The notes: a model not told the origin generated them from the sequence alone. A stretch of DNA of 64,000 nt from Sphingomonas sp. LT1P40 (GCF_036663835.1 NZ_JAXOJT010000001.1:186001-250000); one strand, 5' to 3'. Counted from the first letter of the stretch, positions 45,186 through 53,445 are shown. Numbers and translations: made by a program.

Positions 45186-45494
45186 ATGGCGGTCGAGGCA
45201 GCGGCGATTACGGGGAGCGCGCGGGCACGGCGCAGGGTGGTCAATCATTTCTGTGCCGCGCATGCGATCACGCCGTACGACACGATCCTGTATGTGCCGC
45301 CGCCGGAATTGAAGTCCGCATTCGATGGGCTGCTCGCGCGGCAGCTGATCCGCAAGGAGGGGCAGGCCTATTACTGGCTGGATTTGCGGGCTTATGAGGC
45401 CGACATCGACGTGCGGCGGCGGAAATTGGTGCCGGTGGTGATTGCGGTGTCGGTTGTGCTGGCTGTGGTGGTGATGCTGTTTTATCGGGGCTGA
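45186..45494 (+). CDS. Small tail-anchored protein (paralogue A)
   Basis: 102 residues, starting two bases after the rnr stop. The N-terminal part ARARRRVVNHFCAAHAITPYDTILYVPP and then AFDGLLARQLIRKEGQAYYWLDL look like a small winged-helix or HTH-type domain. A single C-terminal membrane helix follows (about 80-99, LVPVVIAVSVVLAVVVMLFY). The same pattern H-F-x4-A-[IL]-x-P-x-D-x-I-x-Y-V-P...AFD...R-x-[VL]-IR...YW-[FL]-DL occurs in the protein at 46898-47197, so the two are paralogues. It is probably cotranscribed with rnr. Function unknown. Confidence 0.65.
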   Translation: MAVEAAAITGSARARRRVVNHFCAAHAITPYDTILYVPPPELKSAFDGLLARQLIRKEGQAYYWLDLRAYEADIDVRRRKLVPVVIAVSVVLAVVVMLFYRG

Positions 45495-45504
45495 AATCCT
45501 CATC

Positions 45505-45612
45505 CGTCACCCCGGCCTTATGCCGGAGCCTACGGTGCCAAGTCGGATGCGGTCGAGCCTCTTGTCTGTCTCGTGCCGCGCGGTGGGCCCCGGCACGAGG
45601 CCGGGGTGACGG
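45505..45612. repeat. Palindromic repeat at the convergent gene junction
   Basis: Arms CCGTCACCCCGGCC (45505-45518) and GGCCGGGGTGACGG (45599-45612) are perfectly complementary, and each arm has a smaller hairpin of its own. The right arm ends exactly at the stop codon of the minus-strand gene at 45613. It is a third member of the CGTCACCCC repeat family in this window. Confidence 0.8.
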
Positions 45613-46776
45613 TCAGGGCTTGATCGCGAACTTCACACCCGCATTGGCCTCCAGTCGTACCTTCAACGGCTCGGCCATCAGCGCGCCGGGGGTCCAGACG
45701 CCGCCTTCTCCCTTTACGTCGCGGACCAGCGCAATCGCCGCCTCGGCGATCATCTTGCTGGTCGAACCATAGCCGGGGTCGCGGTCGCCGGTGACGGTAC
45801 AGGTGACGCGTTCCCCCGTCGGCATTTCGGCGATGAAGTCGATTTCGTAGAAACCGGCCTCGCGCTCAGCCTTACCGGGTCCTTCGCCGGGGGCAGGGCC
45901 TTTTTCGGCATTCATCGGGTTCATCTTGGCGATGGCGTCGGCGGCAGCCTTGCCGAGGTCGCCGAGGCCGGGCGCGACCATCATTTCGTCATAGCGGAAG
46001 TCGGTGCCGTAAGGGTGGCCTGCCAGGAAATTGGTGCGGTGAACATTCTTGGTGTTGATCACCGCCATCATGAACGGCGCGACCCAGCCGCCGACGGCTT
46101 CGTCATATTCGGGCATCAGGCCCTTGGGCTGATCCGGGCCGGTGAAGCCGGGGGTGAGGGCAAAGGGGTCGAGCAGCACCTTGAACACGGAAGGGTTCCT
46201 GGCCGCTGCGGCCGCGGTCGCCTTGCCGCTGGCAAAGGTGCCGCCAGAGAAGGTGCCCTGCATTTTCCGGACGCGCCCTTTGACGCGGGGGGCGGGGTGG
46301 CCGAATTTTTCCGTCGCGGCCTTCTGCGCGAACCACACGCCAAGGTCGAAGGGGATCGAGTCGAAGCCGCACGACAGCACGATACGGGCGCCGCTGGCTT
46401 TGGCCGCTGCATCGTGGCGGGCGATGACATCGTGCATCCAGTTGGGCTCGCCGCACAGATCGACATAGGCGGTGCCGGTCTCCACGCACGCGGCAATCAG
46501 GTCGTTGCCGTAGAGCTGGTACGGGCCGACGGTGGAGATGACGACTTGCGCCTGAGCGGTCATCGCCCGCAGCGCGGCGGGGTCATCGGCGTTTGCGGTG
46601 AGGAGCGGCGTGTTGGCGGGTGCGCCGATCTCGTCGCGGACGGCCTCAAGCTTGGTCAGCGAGCGGCCTGCCATCGCCCAGCTCAGCTCGCTATAGTTGG
46701 CGGCGAGATATTCGGCGACGAGGCGGCCGGTGAAGCCGGTGGCCCCGTAAACGACGATATCGAATTCACGGTCCAC
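45613..46776 (-). CDS. Saccharopine dehydrogenase-like / trans-acting enoyl reductase family protein
   Basis: 387 residues. The N-terminal Rossmann site FDIVVYGATGFTGRLVAEYLA (residues about 5-25) is followed by VISTVGPYQLYGNDLIAACVETGTAYVDLCGEPNWM and SCGFDSIPFDLGVWF, here named by their main words. This is the pattern of the saccharopine dehydrogenase-related family that includes mycobacterial trans-acting enoyl reductases and eukaryotic SCCPDH. It is probably an NAD(P)-dependent reductase of a lipid-like substrate; the true substrate is unknown. It lies between the two paralogous tail-anchored protein genes but on the opposite strand. Confidence 0.85.
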   Translation of the reverse strand: MDREFDIVVYGATGFTGRLVAEYLAANYSELSWAMAGRSLTKLEAVRDEIGAPANTPLLTANADDPAALRAMTAQAQVVISTVGPYQLYGNDLIAACVETGTAYVDLCGEPNWMHDVIARHDAAAKASGARIVLSCGFDSIPFDLGVWFAQKAATEKFGHPAPRVKGRVRKMQGTFSGGTFASGKATAAAAARNPSVFKVLLDPFALTPGFTGPDQPKGLMPEYDEAVGGWVAPFMMAVINTKNVHRTNFLAGHPYGTDFRYDEMMVAPGLGDLGKAAADAIAKMNPMNAEKGPAPGEGPGKAEREAGFYEIDFIAEMPTGERVTCTVTGDRDPGYGSTSKMIAEAAIALVRDVKGEGGVWTPGALMAEPLKVRLEANAGVKFAIKP

Positions 46777-46897
46777 CTACGCTCTCCCGATGCATTGTTT
46801 GCGGAGAGGTTACACGATGGCGGGGCGATGGCGACCCCCTTGAAACCCTTTTGCGGGTCCACGATTTTCATGCGATGCGGAACGGGGCCAGATAAGA

Positions 46898-47197
46898 ATG
46901 TCGATCGGATCAATCACGGATTTGTCGCAGCATCGTGTGCAGCGGCATTTCGCCGATCATCGCGCATTGGCGCCGGGTGATGCGATCGAATATGTCCCGT
47001 CCGGCCCCGCCGAGCGCAAGGCGTTCGACACGATGATCGAGCGGGGCGTAATCCGTCAGACCAGTCCGGCGACCTACTGGTTCGACCTGGACCGGATGGG
47101 ACGGACGCGTCGTCAGCCGCGCGACTGGCGTTGGCCCGTCGCGATCGCATTCATCGCCCTGGTCGCCGGGGTCGCGATGTATATCGGTCGTTTCTAG
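46898..47197 (+). CDS. Small tail-anchored protein (paralogue B)
   Basis: 99 residues. HRVQRHFADHRALAPGDAIEYVPSG and KAFDTMIERGVIRQTSPATYWFDLDRMG form the same putative small domain as the 102-residue protein at 45186-45494, followed by a C-terminal membrane helix (about 79-97, WPVAIAFIALVAGVAMYIG). The layout is a cytosolic domain anchored by its tail. The C-terminal end overlaps the convergent ABC exporter gene by four bases. No close ribosome site consensus is visible upstream of the ATG, and function is unknown. Confidence 0.6.
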   Translation: MSIGSITDLSQHRVQRHFADHRALAPGDAIEYVPSGPAERKAFDTMIERGVIRQTSPATYWFDLDRMGRTRRQPRDWRWPVAIAFIALVAGVAMYIGRF

Positions 47198-48987
47198 ACG
47201 CTGACCGCGTCGTTGAACTGCAGGGCGGCGAGACGGGCGTAGAGGCCCCCCTTTGCCACCAGTTCGGCATGCGTGCCGGATTCGACGATCCGGCCCGTGT
47301 CCATCACGATGATCCGTTTTGCCGCGCGCACGGTGGCCAGGCGGTGGGCAATTACCAACGTGGTGCGGTTCGCCATCAGCCGGTCGAGCGCGTCCTGAAC
47401 CAGTCGTTCGCTTTCGGCGTCGAGCGCGCTGGTCGCTTCATCGAGCAGCAGGATCGGGGCGTCGCGGAGCAAGGCGCGAGCGATGGCGAGGCGCTGACGC
47501 TGGCCGCCGGACAGGCGCGCCCCGTCTTCGCCCAGGAACGTGTCGAGACCTTGCGGGAGCTCACGCAGGAAGGTGGCGGCGTTGGCGGCCTCCGCGGCTT
47601 CCCAGATCTGCTCCTCGGTGGCGTCCCAGCGTCCGTAGCGGAGATTGTCGCGGGCGCTGGCGGCGAAGATCACCGTGTCCTGCGGGACCATCGCCATGCG
47701 GGCGCGGACTTCCGCCGGATCGGCGGCGCGGACGGGGACGCCATCGACGCGGACTTCGCCGCTGTCGGGATCGTAGAAGCGCTGGACGAGCTGGAACAAG
47801 GTTGATTTGCCCGCGCCGGAGGGTCCGACGACGGCGACGCTCTCGCCCGGCGCGATCGAGAGGGTGAAGTCAGCGAGGGCGGAGACTTCGGGACGGGTGG
47901 GATAGCGGAAGGTGACGTTGTCGAAGTCGATCGACCCGCGTGCCGGGGTGGGGAGGGCGACCGGATTGGCGGGCCGAGCGATGTCGGGTTCTTCTGACAG
48001 CAACTCGGCCAGACGCGCCGCGGCACCCGATGCACGGAGCAAGTCGCCATAGACTTCGGTCAGCGCGCCGAACGCGCCGGTGACGAGCCCGGCGGTGATG
48101 ACGAAGGCGGTGATCGAGCCGCCCGAGACGCGCCCTTCCGCCACGCCATAGACGGCGTCCCACATGATGAAGGTGATCGCGGTGAACAGCACGAAGATTA
48201 CCATCGCGGTCATCACCGCGCGGGTGGCAAAGCGGCGCCGCGCGGTGGCAAACCCGGCATCGACCGCGCCCTGAAAGCGTTCGGCCTCACGGTGTTCCTG
48301 ACCGAATGCCTGGACGATTCGCATGGCACCCAGCGTTTCGGACGCGATGCTGCCGATATCGGCGACGCGGTCTTGGCTGGAGCGCGACAGGGTACGGACC
48401 TTTCCACCCAGCCAGACGATCGGCAGGACAATCAGCGGGATGCCCAGGATGAGATAGGCGGCAATCTTTGGCGCGAGCACGAAGAGATACGCCGTGCCGC
48501 CGATCGCGATCAGCAGGTTGCGCAGCGCCACCGATACTGTGGTGCCGACGATCTGTTCGACCACGGCGGTGTCGGCGGTCAGGCGGCTGGCGATCTCCGA
48601 CGGTCGGTTTTCCTCGAACCATTTGGGCGGCAGGCGCAGCAGGTTGCGATGCACCGCCGCACGCATGTCGGCCACCGTGCGCTCGCCCAGCCACGAGACG
48701 AAGTAAAAGCGCATCGCGGTGGCGATCGACAGGACGAGGACGACTAGCAACAGGCCGCGGAAATAGCCGCCAATCTGCGACGGGTCGGCACCCGCGCCAA
48801 ACCCCTTGTCCACGACTTCCTTGAAGGTGCGCGGGATCCACAAGGTCGCACCCGCCGCGAGGATCAGCGCGAAGATCGCGAGGCTCAGTTGCAGCGGATA
48901 GCGGCTGGTATAGCCCCACACGATCCTCAGGCTGGACAGCTTGCGCGGGGTGTCGGGAATCGCGGGCTTGGGATCGGGATCGGCCAT
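47194..48987 (-). CDS. ABC transporter, fused permease and ATPase (MsbA/LmrA-like)
   Basis: 597 residues. The N-terminal six-helix ABC membrane domain spans about 30-330 (helix one LQLSLAIFALILAAGATLW). The ATPase domain has Walker A GPSGAGKST at 388-396, Q-loop MVPQDTVIF, signature LSGGQRQR, Walker B ILLLDEATSALD and H-loop LVIAHRLATV. It works as a homodimer or heterodimer that exports lipids or drugs from the inner membrane; the substrate is not predictable. No partner half-transporter is adjacent. Its end overlaps the small paralogue-B gene by four bases. Confidence 0.9.
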   Translation of the reverse strand: MADPDPKPAIPDTPRKLSSLRIVWGYTSRYPLQLSLAIFALILAAGATLWIPRTFKEVVDKGFGAGADPSQIGGYFRGLLLVVLVLSIATAMRFYFVSWLGERTVADMRAAVHRNLLRLPPKWFEENRPSEIASRLTADTAVVEQIVGTTVSVALRNLLIAIGGTAYLFVLAPKIAAYLILGIPLIVLPIVWLGGKVRTLSRSSQDRVADIGSIASETLGAMRIVQAFGQEHREAERFQGAVDAGFATARRRFATRAVMTAMVIFVLFTAITFIMWDAVYGVAEGRVSGGSITAFVITAGLVTGAFGALTEVYGDLLRASGAAARLAELLSEEPDIARPANPVALPTPARGSIDFDNVTFRYPTRPEVSALADFTLSIAPGESVAVVGPSGAGKSTLFQLVQRFYDPDSGEVRVDGVPVRAADPAEVRARMAMVPQDTVIFAASARDNLRYGRWDATEEQIWEAAEAANAATFLRELPQGLDTFLGEDGARLSGGQRQRLAIARALLRDAPILLLDEATSALDAESERLVQDALDRLMANRTTLVIAHRLATVRAAKRIIVMDTGRIVESGTHAELVAKGGLYARLAALQFNDAVSV

Positions 48988-49136
48988 GCGCGGCGACTAG
49001 CGGGAAGCCCGTAGCAATGGAACCGTAATGAGTGATCGAAAGTTCGGTATGGATGGACGTTGCACCGCAGCATCGCATCGCTATAACCCTGCCACCGTTG
49101 TCATGCGGCATAGCGGGGCAGGGAAACTGATTGCCA

Positions 49137-50366
49137 ATGTTGTATAACGCCTATGAACTTCAGCGCTCGATGCTTGCGGGCGCCAGCGCAATGGCCAATT
49201 TTGGGGCCGGACTGCTCAATAACCCTGCGAATCCATTCGCTTATTTCGGTGGCGGTCCGATCATCGCGTCCGCGCTGGAAGTGTTCGCGCACGCCTCCGC
49301 GCCGCGCGGCAAGCCGGAATTCGGGCTGCATTCGACCACCATCGACGGCAAGCTGGTCGCGGTTCACGAAGAGATCGTGCTGCGCAAGCCGTTCGGGCAG
49401 CTCAAGCGATTCGTGCGCGAGGGTGTGGACGGCGGGCCGAAACTGCTGATCGTCGCGCCGATGTCCGGCCATTACGCCACACTGCTGCGCGGGACGGTTG
49501 AGCGGATGCTGCCGATGGCGGATATTTACATCACCGACTGGCGCGATGCGAAGCTGGTGCCGCTGTCGGACGGGCGCTTCGACCTCGACGATTATGTCGA
49601 TTACGTGATCGAGTTTCTGGCAGCGATAGGCGCGGAGGGCGATGCGCGTCCACATGTGCTGGCGGTGTGCCAGCCATCGGTGCCGGTCTATGCCGCCGTC
49701 GCGGTGATGAACGCCGACAAGCATCCCAACCGTCCGCGCACATTGACGATGATGGGCGGGCCTATCGACACGCGCGAGGCACCGACGGCGGTCAATACGC
49801 TGGCGACCGAGCGGCCGCATAGCTGGTTCGAGCAGAATGTCATTGCGACGATCCCGGCCACTTATGCCGGTGCCGGACGCCGCGTCTATCCGGGCTTCCT
49901 GCAACTCGCCGGGTTTATGACGATGAATCTGGGCAGCCACATGAATTCGCATTGGGACATGTTCAAGCATCTGGTGAAGGGCGATGACGAAAGCGCCGAT
50001 TCGACGATGAAATTCTATGAGGAATATCGCTCGGTTTGCGACATGACCGCCGAATTCTACCTGCAGACGATCGATGTCGTGTTTCAGACGCATGCCCTGC
50101 CCGAGGGCAAGATGATGCATCGCGGCAAGCGGGTCGATCCCGCCGCGATCACCGATACCGCAATCTTGGCTGTGGAGGGCGAGAATGACGATATTTCGGG
50201 GCTGGGCCAGACCAAGGCGGCGCTGACCATCTCGACCGGCCTGACGCCGGACATGAAGAAATATCACATGGCGCCGGACGTCGGCCATTATGGCATCTTC
50301 AACGGCAGCAAATGGCGCACCCGGATTGCGCCGGTGCTGGAAGAATGGATCACGACGCATAGCTGA
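49137..50366 (+). CDS. phaZ: Intracellular polyhydroxyalkanoate depolymerase
   Basis: 409 residues. The N-terminus MLYNAYELQRSML matches PhaZ. The central patch HVLAVCQPSVPVYAAVAVM puts Cys178 in the nucleophile position of an alpha/beta hydrolase, as in the Ralstonia intracellular depolymerases. Other landmarks are IYITDWRDAKLVPLSDGRFDLDDYV and EFYLQTIDVVFQTHALPEGKM. It hydrolyses stored native PHB granules. I used the ATG at 49137; a TTG at 49131 is also in frame. A thiolase of the PHB/acetoacetyl type is 4 kb further on. Confidence 0.9.
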   Translation: MLYNAYELQRSMLAGASAMANFGAGLLNNPANPFAYFGGGPIIASALEVFAHASAPRGKPEFGLHSTTIDGKLVAVHEEIVLRKPFGQLKRFVREGVDGGPKLLIVAPMSGHYATLLRGTVERMLPMADIYITDWRDAKLVPLSDGRFDLDDYVDYVIEFLAAIGAEGDARPHVLAVCQPSVPVYAAVAVMNADKHPNRPRTLTMMGGPIDTREAPTAVNTLATERPHSWFEQNVIATIPATYAGAGRRVYPGFLQLAGFMTMNLGSHMNSHWDMFKHLVKGDDESADSTMKFYEEYRSVCDMTAEFYLQTIDVVFQTHALPEGKMMHRGKRVDPAAITDTAILAVEGENDDISGLGQTKAALTISTGLTPDMKKYHMAPDVGHYGIFNGSKWRTRIAPVLEEWITTHS

Positions 50367-50372
50367 TCGCGC

Positions 50373-51152
50373 CTATTTGTCGGCGGGTACCCTTGCCTTC
50401 ATCGTCCGGCCCTGGCCCAGCCACACCTCTTGCCCATAGGTTTTCGGGATCGTTATGCCAATCGGTTGGCAGATCAGGCGCAGCGGGACGGTGGTTGTGC
50501 CGGCATCGTCCGTTTTCGCATAGTCGGCCGGCAGGCCGCTTCTCGCAAGAATGCCGTCAAACCAATCGAGAGAACGGCCGAGCCTGGCATTCGAGTATCG
50601 CGCGTTGCTGAGCGCCGCGTAGAGTTCACCCTCCGTCGTTGCGTCCAGCGGGCGCCCCGGCCCGACGAACATTGCCAGCGTCTGCCACGCCTGCGCGTCC
50701 GAATCGGTCATCCGGTCATAATCATCGATCCAGTTGTAATAGTTGTTGAGCGCCAGAAACTCCTTGGGTGGAAAATGCGTGGCGGTCTGGGCGGATTGGA
50801 AACTCTTCCAGGCGACCGAGCTCCATCCGGGTCGGCCAGGACTGTGGATCGCCCCGACAGGCGGGAGACGACGCGTGCGGGACGCTTCGGCGAGGATCGC
50901 AGCCAGTTCATCCAGGCGACGATCGACGCAGGACCTTACGGCAGAGCGCTCGCGAGCCAGATTGCGATTGCCCACGATTTCATAGCGTACCGCCTGTCGG
51001 GCGCCGCTTACCTCGAACCGCCAGCCGATTTCGGTTGCGATCGCACCGAACCCGAGGGCGATCAACACGCCTAGAACGACGCCGCCGACCTCGCGCGCAA
51101 ACTTGCCCACGCGCTCGGATCGCAACCCGCGCTGTAATCGCAAGAATACCAT
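50373..51152 (-). CDS. Single-pass membrane protein of unknown function
   Basis: 259 residues. An N-terminal basic stretch is followed by one membrane helix (about 22-42, GGVVLGVLIALGFGAIATEI) and a C-terminal periplasmic region with ALNNYYNWIDDYDRMTDSDAQAW and LRLICQPIGITIPKTYGQEVWLGQG. The sequence KFAREVGGVVLGVLIALG resembles DUF6090-like and similar membrane-bound proteins that sit in signalling or stress units, but I am not certain of the family. Start chosen at 51152. The gene is divergent-side neighbour of YkvA on the same strand. Confidence 0.45.
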   Translation of the reverse strand: MVFLRLQRGLRSERVGKFAREVGGVVLGVLIALGFGAIATEIGWRFEVSGARQAVRYEIVGNRNLARERSAVRSCVDRRLDELAAILAEASRTRRLPPVGAIHSPGRPGWSSVAWKSFQSAQTATHFPPKEFLALNNYYNWIDDYDRMTDSDAQAWQTLAMFVGPGRPLDATTEGELYAALSNARYSNARLGRSLDWFDGILARSGLPADYAKTDDAGTTTVPLRLICQPIGITIPKTYGQEVWLGQGRTMKARVPADK

Positions 51153-51215
51153 TCGCCCCACCCCCGGTTGGCGTGACGATTGCAGCAACCTCGGCCAATC
51201 GCAATCGCTTACCCG

Positions 51216-51587
51216 TTAGTCATAGCCCAGCATCACAAATTCATAGGTCAGCACCGCGATCAGCGCCCACATCGCGACGACGATCAACACGCCCCATTTG
51301 CTGACCGGGCGCTCGGCGGCAGCTTCGGCGGTGGCGCGGTGTTCGGAGAGCAGGGCGGCGGGGACGAGGCGGGCGAACAGCCATACGCCCGCCGGTATCA
51401 GGATCGCATCGTCGAGCAGGCCGATGACGGGAATGAAATCCGGGATCAGGTCGATCGGCGACAGCGCATAGGCGGCGACGAGTAACCCCAGCGCCTTTGC
51501 GTACCAGGGCGTGCGCGGATCGCGGACGGCGAGCCAGACGGCGTGCGCCTCCACACGGATACGGTGGCCCAGGGATTGTTTCGCCAT
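51216..51587 (-). CDS. YkvA family (DUF1232) membrane protein
   Basis: 123 residues. The DUF1232 signature AYALSPIDLIPDFIPVIGLLDDAILIPAGVWL is present at about 40-70, preceded by DPRTPWYAKALGLLVAAY. A second hydrophobic helix lies at the C-terminus (GVLIVVAMWALIAVLTYEFV). YkvA proteins are small inner-membrane proteins linked to membrane stress in some bacteria; no reaction is known. Start at 51587 (MAKQSLG). On the same strand as the VOC-family gene, 41 bases downstream of it. Confidence 0.85.
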   Translation of the reverse strand: MAKQSLGHRIRVEAHAVWLAVRDPRTPWYAKALGLLVAAYALSPIDLIPDFIPVIGLLDDAILIPAGVWLFARLVPAALLSEHRATAEAAAERPVSKWGVLIVVAMWALIAVLTYEFVMLGYD

Positions 51588-51627
51588 GGCCGAGCGATGT
51601 GGCACCACGTCCGCCGCGTCAAGTTGC

Positions 51628-51987
51628 TCATCCCGGCTGGTGGCAGACGAACTCGATCAGCCGGTCGTCGGGATCGCGCAGATAGCCGGCATAATAATTC
51701 GGGTGGATGTGCGGGGCGAGCGCGGGTTCGCGGTCGAGCGTGAAACCGGCCCTGCGCCCGATCGCATAAATCGCGTCGACCGCACGGCGATCGGGCGCGG
51801 TGAAGGCAAAATGCACGTTCGCCGAGGCTTCGCCCTCGGTCAGGAAGAAATCGAGCCGCGTGCCGTCGCCAAAGCCCTTGGCCACGCCATCCACCATCTG
51901 GCGATAGCCGAGCGGCGCGAGCAAGACCGTGTAGAAGTGCAAATTGCGGGCGAGATCGGGGGTCTTGATTTCGAGATGGTCGAGCAT
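51628..51987 (-). CDS. VOC family (glyoxalase/bleomycin-resistance-like) protein
   Basis: 119 residues with the beta-alpha-beta-beta-beta pattern of one VOC module: MLDHLEIKTPDLARNLHFYTVLLAPLGY at the start, NVHFAFTAPDRRAVDAIY in the middle and YYAGYLRDPDDRLIEFVCH at the end, given in short parts. The His5 and Glu in LIEFVCH are the usual metal ligands. Such proteins are isomerases, dioxygenases or resistance proteins; no substrate can be named. It is divergent from the Lrp-type regulator with an operator-like palindrome between them. Confidence 0.8.
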   Translation of the reverse strand: MLDHLEIKTPDLARNLHFYTVLLAPLGYRQMVDGVAKGFGDGTRLDFFLTEGEASANVHFAFTAPDRRAVDAIYAIGRRAGFTLDREPALAPHIHPNYYAGYLRDPDDRLIEFVCHQPG

Positions 51988-52029
51988 GCTTGTCTCCTTG
52001 CGTGGAGACGTGCAGATAATGCCGAAACC

Positions 52030-52082
52030 GCATGCAGAGCATGCATCATCGACGTAAATTTCGATCGTAATCGATCAGAAAG
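52030..52082. promoter_or_regulatory. Operator-like inverted repeats between the VOC and Lrp genes
   Basis: Two inverted repeats: GCATGC-AGA-GCATGC (52030-52044) and GATCG-TAAT-CGATC (52063-52076) extended on both sides by TTTC and GAAA. They lie between the divergent VOC and Lrp/AsnC starts (51987 and 52108). Lrp-family regulators commonly bind such palindromes in the shared promoter of their own gene and a divergent target. Confidence 0.4.
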
Positions 52083-52107
52083 GCGCAATAATTGAGTGAA
52101 ATCGATC

Positions 52108-52575
52108 ATGACGGTTGATCTGGACCCGCAGGACCGGCGATTACTGTCGTTGTTGCAAGCCGATAGCGGGGTGGCGATCAACCTTCTGGCCGACGACACC
52201 GGCCTGTCACCGGCATCGGTCCAGCGGCGGTTGCGGCGGCTGCGCGAGAGCGGGGCGATCGTGCGCGAAATGGCGGTGCTCGATCCCGGCGTACTGGGTT
52301 TCGGCATGACCTTCATCATCATGGTCGAACTGGAACGCGACCGGATCGACCAGCTCGACGCTTTTCGCCGCAAGGCGGTGCGCGAACCCCATGTCCAACA
52401 ATGCTATTATGTGACGGGCGAGGCGGATTTCGCGCTGGTGTGCGTCGCGCGCGACATGGCGGATTTCGAGGAACTGACCCGGCGATTGTTCTTTGGCGAC
52501 GAGAATGTGCGGCGTTTCCGCACGTCCGTAGTGATGAGCCGCACCAAGGTTGGGCTGACGCTGCCGATCGATTGA
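52108..52575 (+). CDS. Lrp/AsnC family transcriptional regulator
   Basis: 155 residues. The N-terminal helix-turn-helix domain has DPQDRRLLSLLQADSG and LSPASVQRRLRRLRESGAIVREMAVLD. The C-terminal RAM/AsnC ligand-binding domain has FIIMVELERDRIDQLDAF, CYYVTGEADFALVCVARDMADFEEL and SRTKVGLTLPID. It probably senses an amino acid and regulates its own promoter and perhaps the divergent VOC gene. A GTG at 52096 is an alternative start that adds four residues; neither has a good ribosome site. Confidence 0.9.
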   Translation: MTVDLDPQDRRLLSLLQADSGVAINLLADDTGLSPASVQRRLRRLRESGAIVREMAVLDPGVLGFGMTFIIMVELERDRIDQLDAFRRKAVREPHVQQCYYVTGEADFALVCVARDMADFEELTRRLFFGDENVRRFRTSVVMSRTKVGLTLPID

Positions 52576-52632
52576 TTGCGCGGAGTGTGCGACAATGTAT
52601 CATATCGTCTTTGAGCAGGCGGCGAGGTGGAT

Positions 52633-53109
52633 ATGAAAACGTTGACTGAGCTACTGTTGTTTACCGCCGCGATCTCCGCAGCACCAGCCGTGGCGCAAAC
52701 GCCGTCGCCGTTGCTGGGTAGCTGGACCGTCGATGTGTCACGGCTTCCGATCCCGCCCGAGGCGCGGCCGACGAGCGTGACGATCACCTATAGCGATGCG
52801 GGCGGGGGCAAGTGGAAGACTAATGTCGATGTGGTGCTGAAGGATGGATCGAAGAACGTCGCGGAGAGCGTGCTCACGCTCGACGGCACGCCAGCGCCGG
52901 TCACGGGCAATTTCGAGGCGGATACGTCCGCAGCGCGGATGCCGGAACCCAATGTGATGATTATGGCGCTGGCCAAGGGCGGGATCCCAGCCTCGACGCG
53001 TATCTATGTGGCAGCACCGGACGGCAAGACGATGATCGAGACGGCGGTCTATTTCGGCAAGGATGGCCAGCCGATCATGCGGACGAATTATTTTACGCGG
53101 GTGAAGTAG
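52633..53109 (+). CDS. Secreted protein of unknown function
   Basis: 158 residues with a signal peptide (about 1-22, ending AVAQ). The mature part begins LLGSWTVDVSRLPIPPEARPTSVTITYSD and is beta-rich, with the pattern of a small periplasmic or extracellular beta-sandwich. NVMIMALAKGGIPASTRIYVAAPDG and VYFGKDGQPIMRTNYFTR follow. No family is recognised. GTG at 52627 is also in frame; the ATG at 52633 is preferred. Its 3' flank contains the small-peptide locus. Confidence 0.5.
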   Translation: MKTLTELLLFTAAISAAPAVAQTPSPLLGSWTVDVSRLPIPPEARPTSVTITYSDAGGGKWKTNVDVVLKDGSKNVAESVLTLDGTPAPVTGNFEADTSAARMPEPNVMIMALAKGGIPASTRIYVAAPDGKTMIETAVYFGKDGQPIMRTNYFTRVK

Positions 53110-53233
53110 GCAGCGGACTGACGAGTGAGGTCATTACGCGATTTGACCTGAAATAGTTCATGGCGACCTCGGGTTCAAAATGTGCAGAATGATCGCGGCG
53201 GCAGCTAGCCGTCGATCACAAAGGAGGTAACTC

Positions 53234-53326
53234 GTGTCACTTGCAGACGTGTGCCTCTTGCTTGGCGTGTTGTTCGCCTTCGGCACCTTGGTTCTCAAGG
53301 TGATCGAAGTCGCGCGCTCCAAGTAG
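53234..53326 (+). CDS. 30-residue hydrophobic peptide, possible type I toxin
   Basis: 30 codons starting GTG TCA CTT GCA GAC and ending at TAG (53324-53326). A very strong AAAGGAGG ribosome site lies seven bases upstream. The peptide begins MSLADVCLLLGVLFAFGTLV and ends LKVIEVARSK: one membrane helix with a short positively charged tail. LxFGTxVLxxI recalls the small holin-like toxins of Firmicutes type I toxin-antitoxin systems (TxpA/Fst-like), but no search was possible. It is followed by two hairpins and a truncated duplicate of its own leader (53409-53445). A promoter on the opposite strand reads back across it. Too short for standard gene prediction. Confidence 0.5.
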   Translation: MSLADVCLLLGVLFAFGTLVLKVIEVARSK

Positions 53327-53338
53327 GGCACAACGGGA

Positions 53339-53364
53339 GGGGCTCGGGCTGCAACCTGAGCCCC
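53339..53364. repeat. Hairpin 1 with CTGCAA loop downstream of the small peptide
   Basis: Ten-bp stem with one G-T pair (53339-53348 with 53355-53364) closed by the six-base loop CTGCAA. The loop sequence is identical to that of the next hairpin. It lies 12 bases past the peptide stop. There is no T-run, so it is not a typical terminator on the plus strand. Confidence 0.7.
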
Positions 53365-53373
53365 AAACGATTT

Positions 53374-53403
53374 GGGCCTCGACCGCTGCAACGGTCGAGG
53401 CCC
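53374..53403. repeat. Hairpin 2 with CTGCAA loop
   Basis: Perfect 12-bp stem GGGCCTCGACCG (53374-53385) with CGGTCGAGGCCC (53392-53403), loop CTGCAA. It is separated from hairpin 1 by AAACGATTT, itself partly self-complementary. Placed just before the truncated peptide copy. Confidence 0.75.
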
Positions 53404-53408
53404 ATATC

Positions 53409-53445
53409 ACAAGGAGAACCCGTGACACTTGCGCATTTTCTATAG
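53409..53445 (+). pseudogene. Truncated second copy of the peptide leader and start
   Basis: The leader TCACAAGGAGAACCCGTGAC ends in a GTG and closely matches the leader and start of the 30-codon gene. The reading frame runs only GTG ACA CTT GCG CAT TTT CTA TAG, seven codons (53422-53445). It looks like a decayed duplicate of the peptide gene. Confidence 0.5.
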
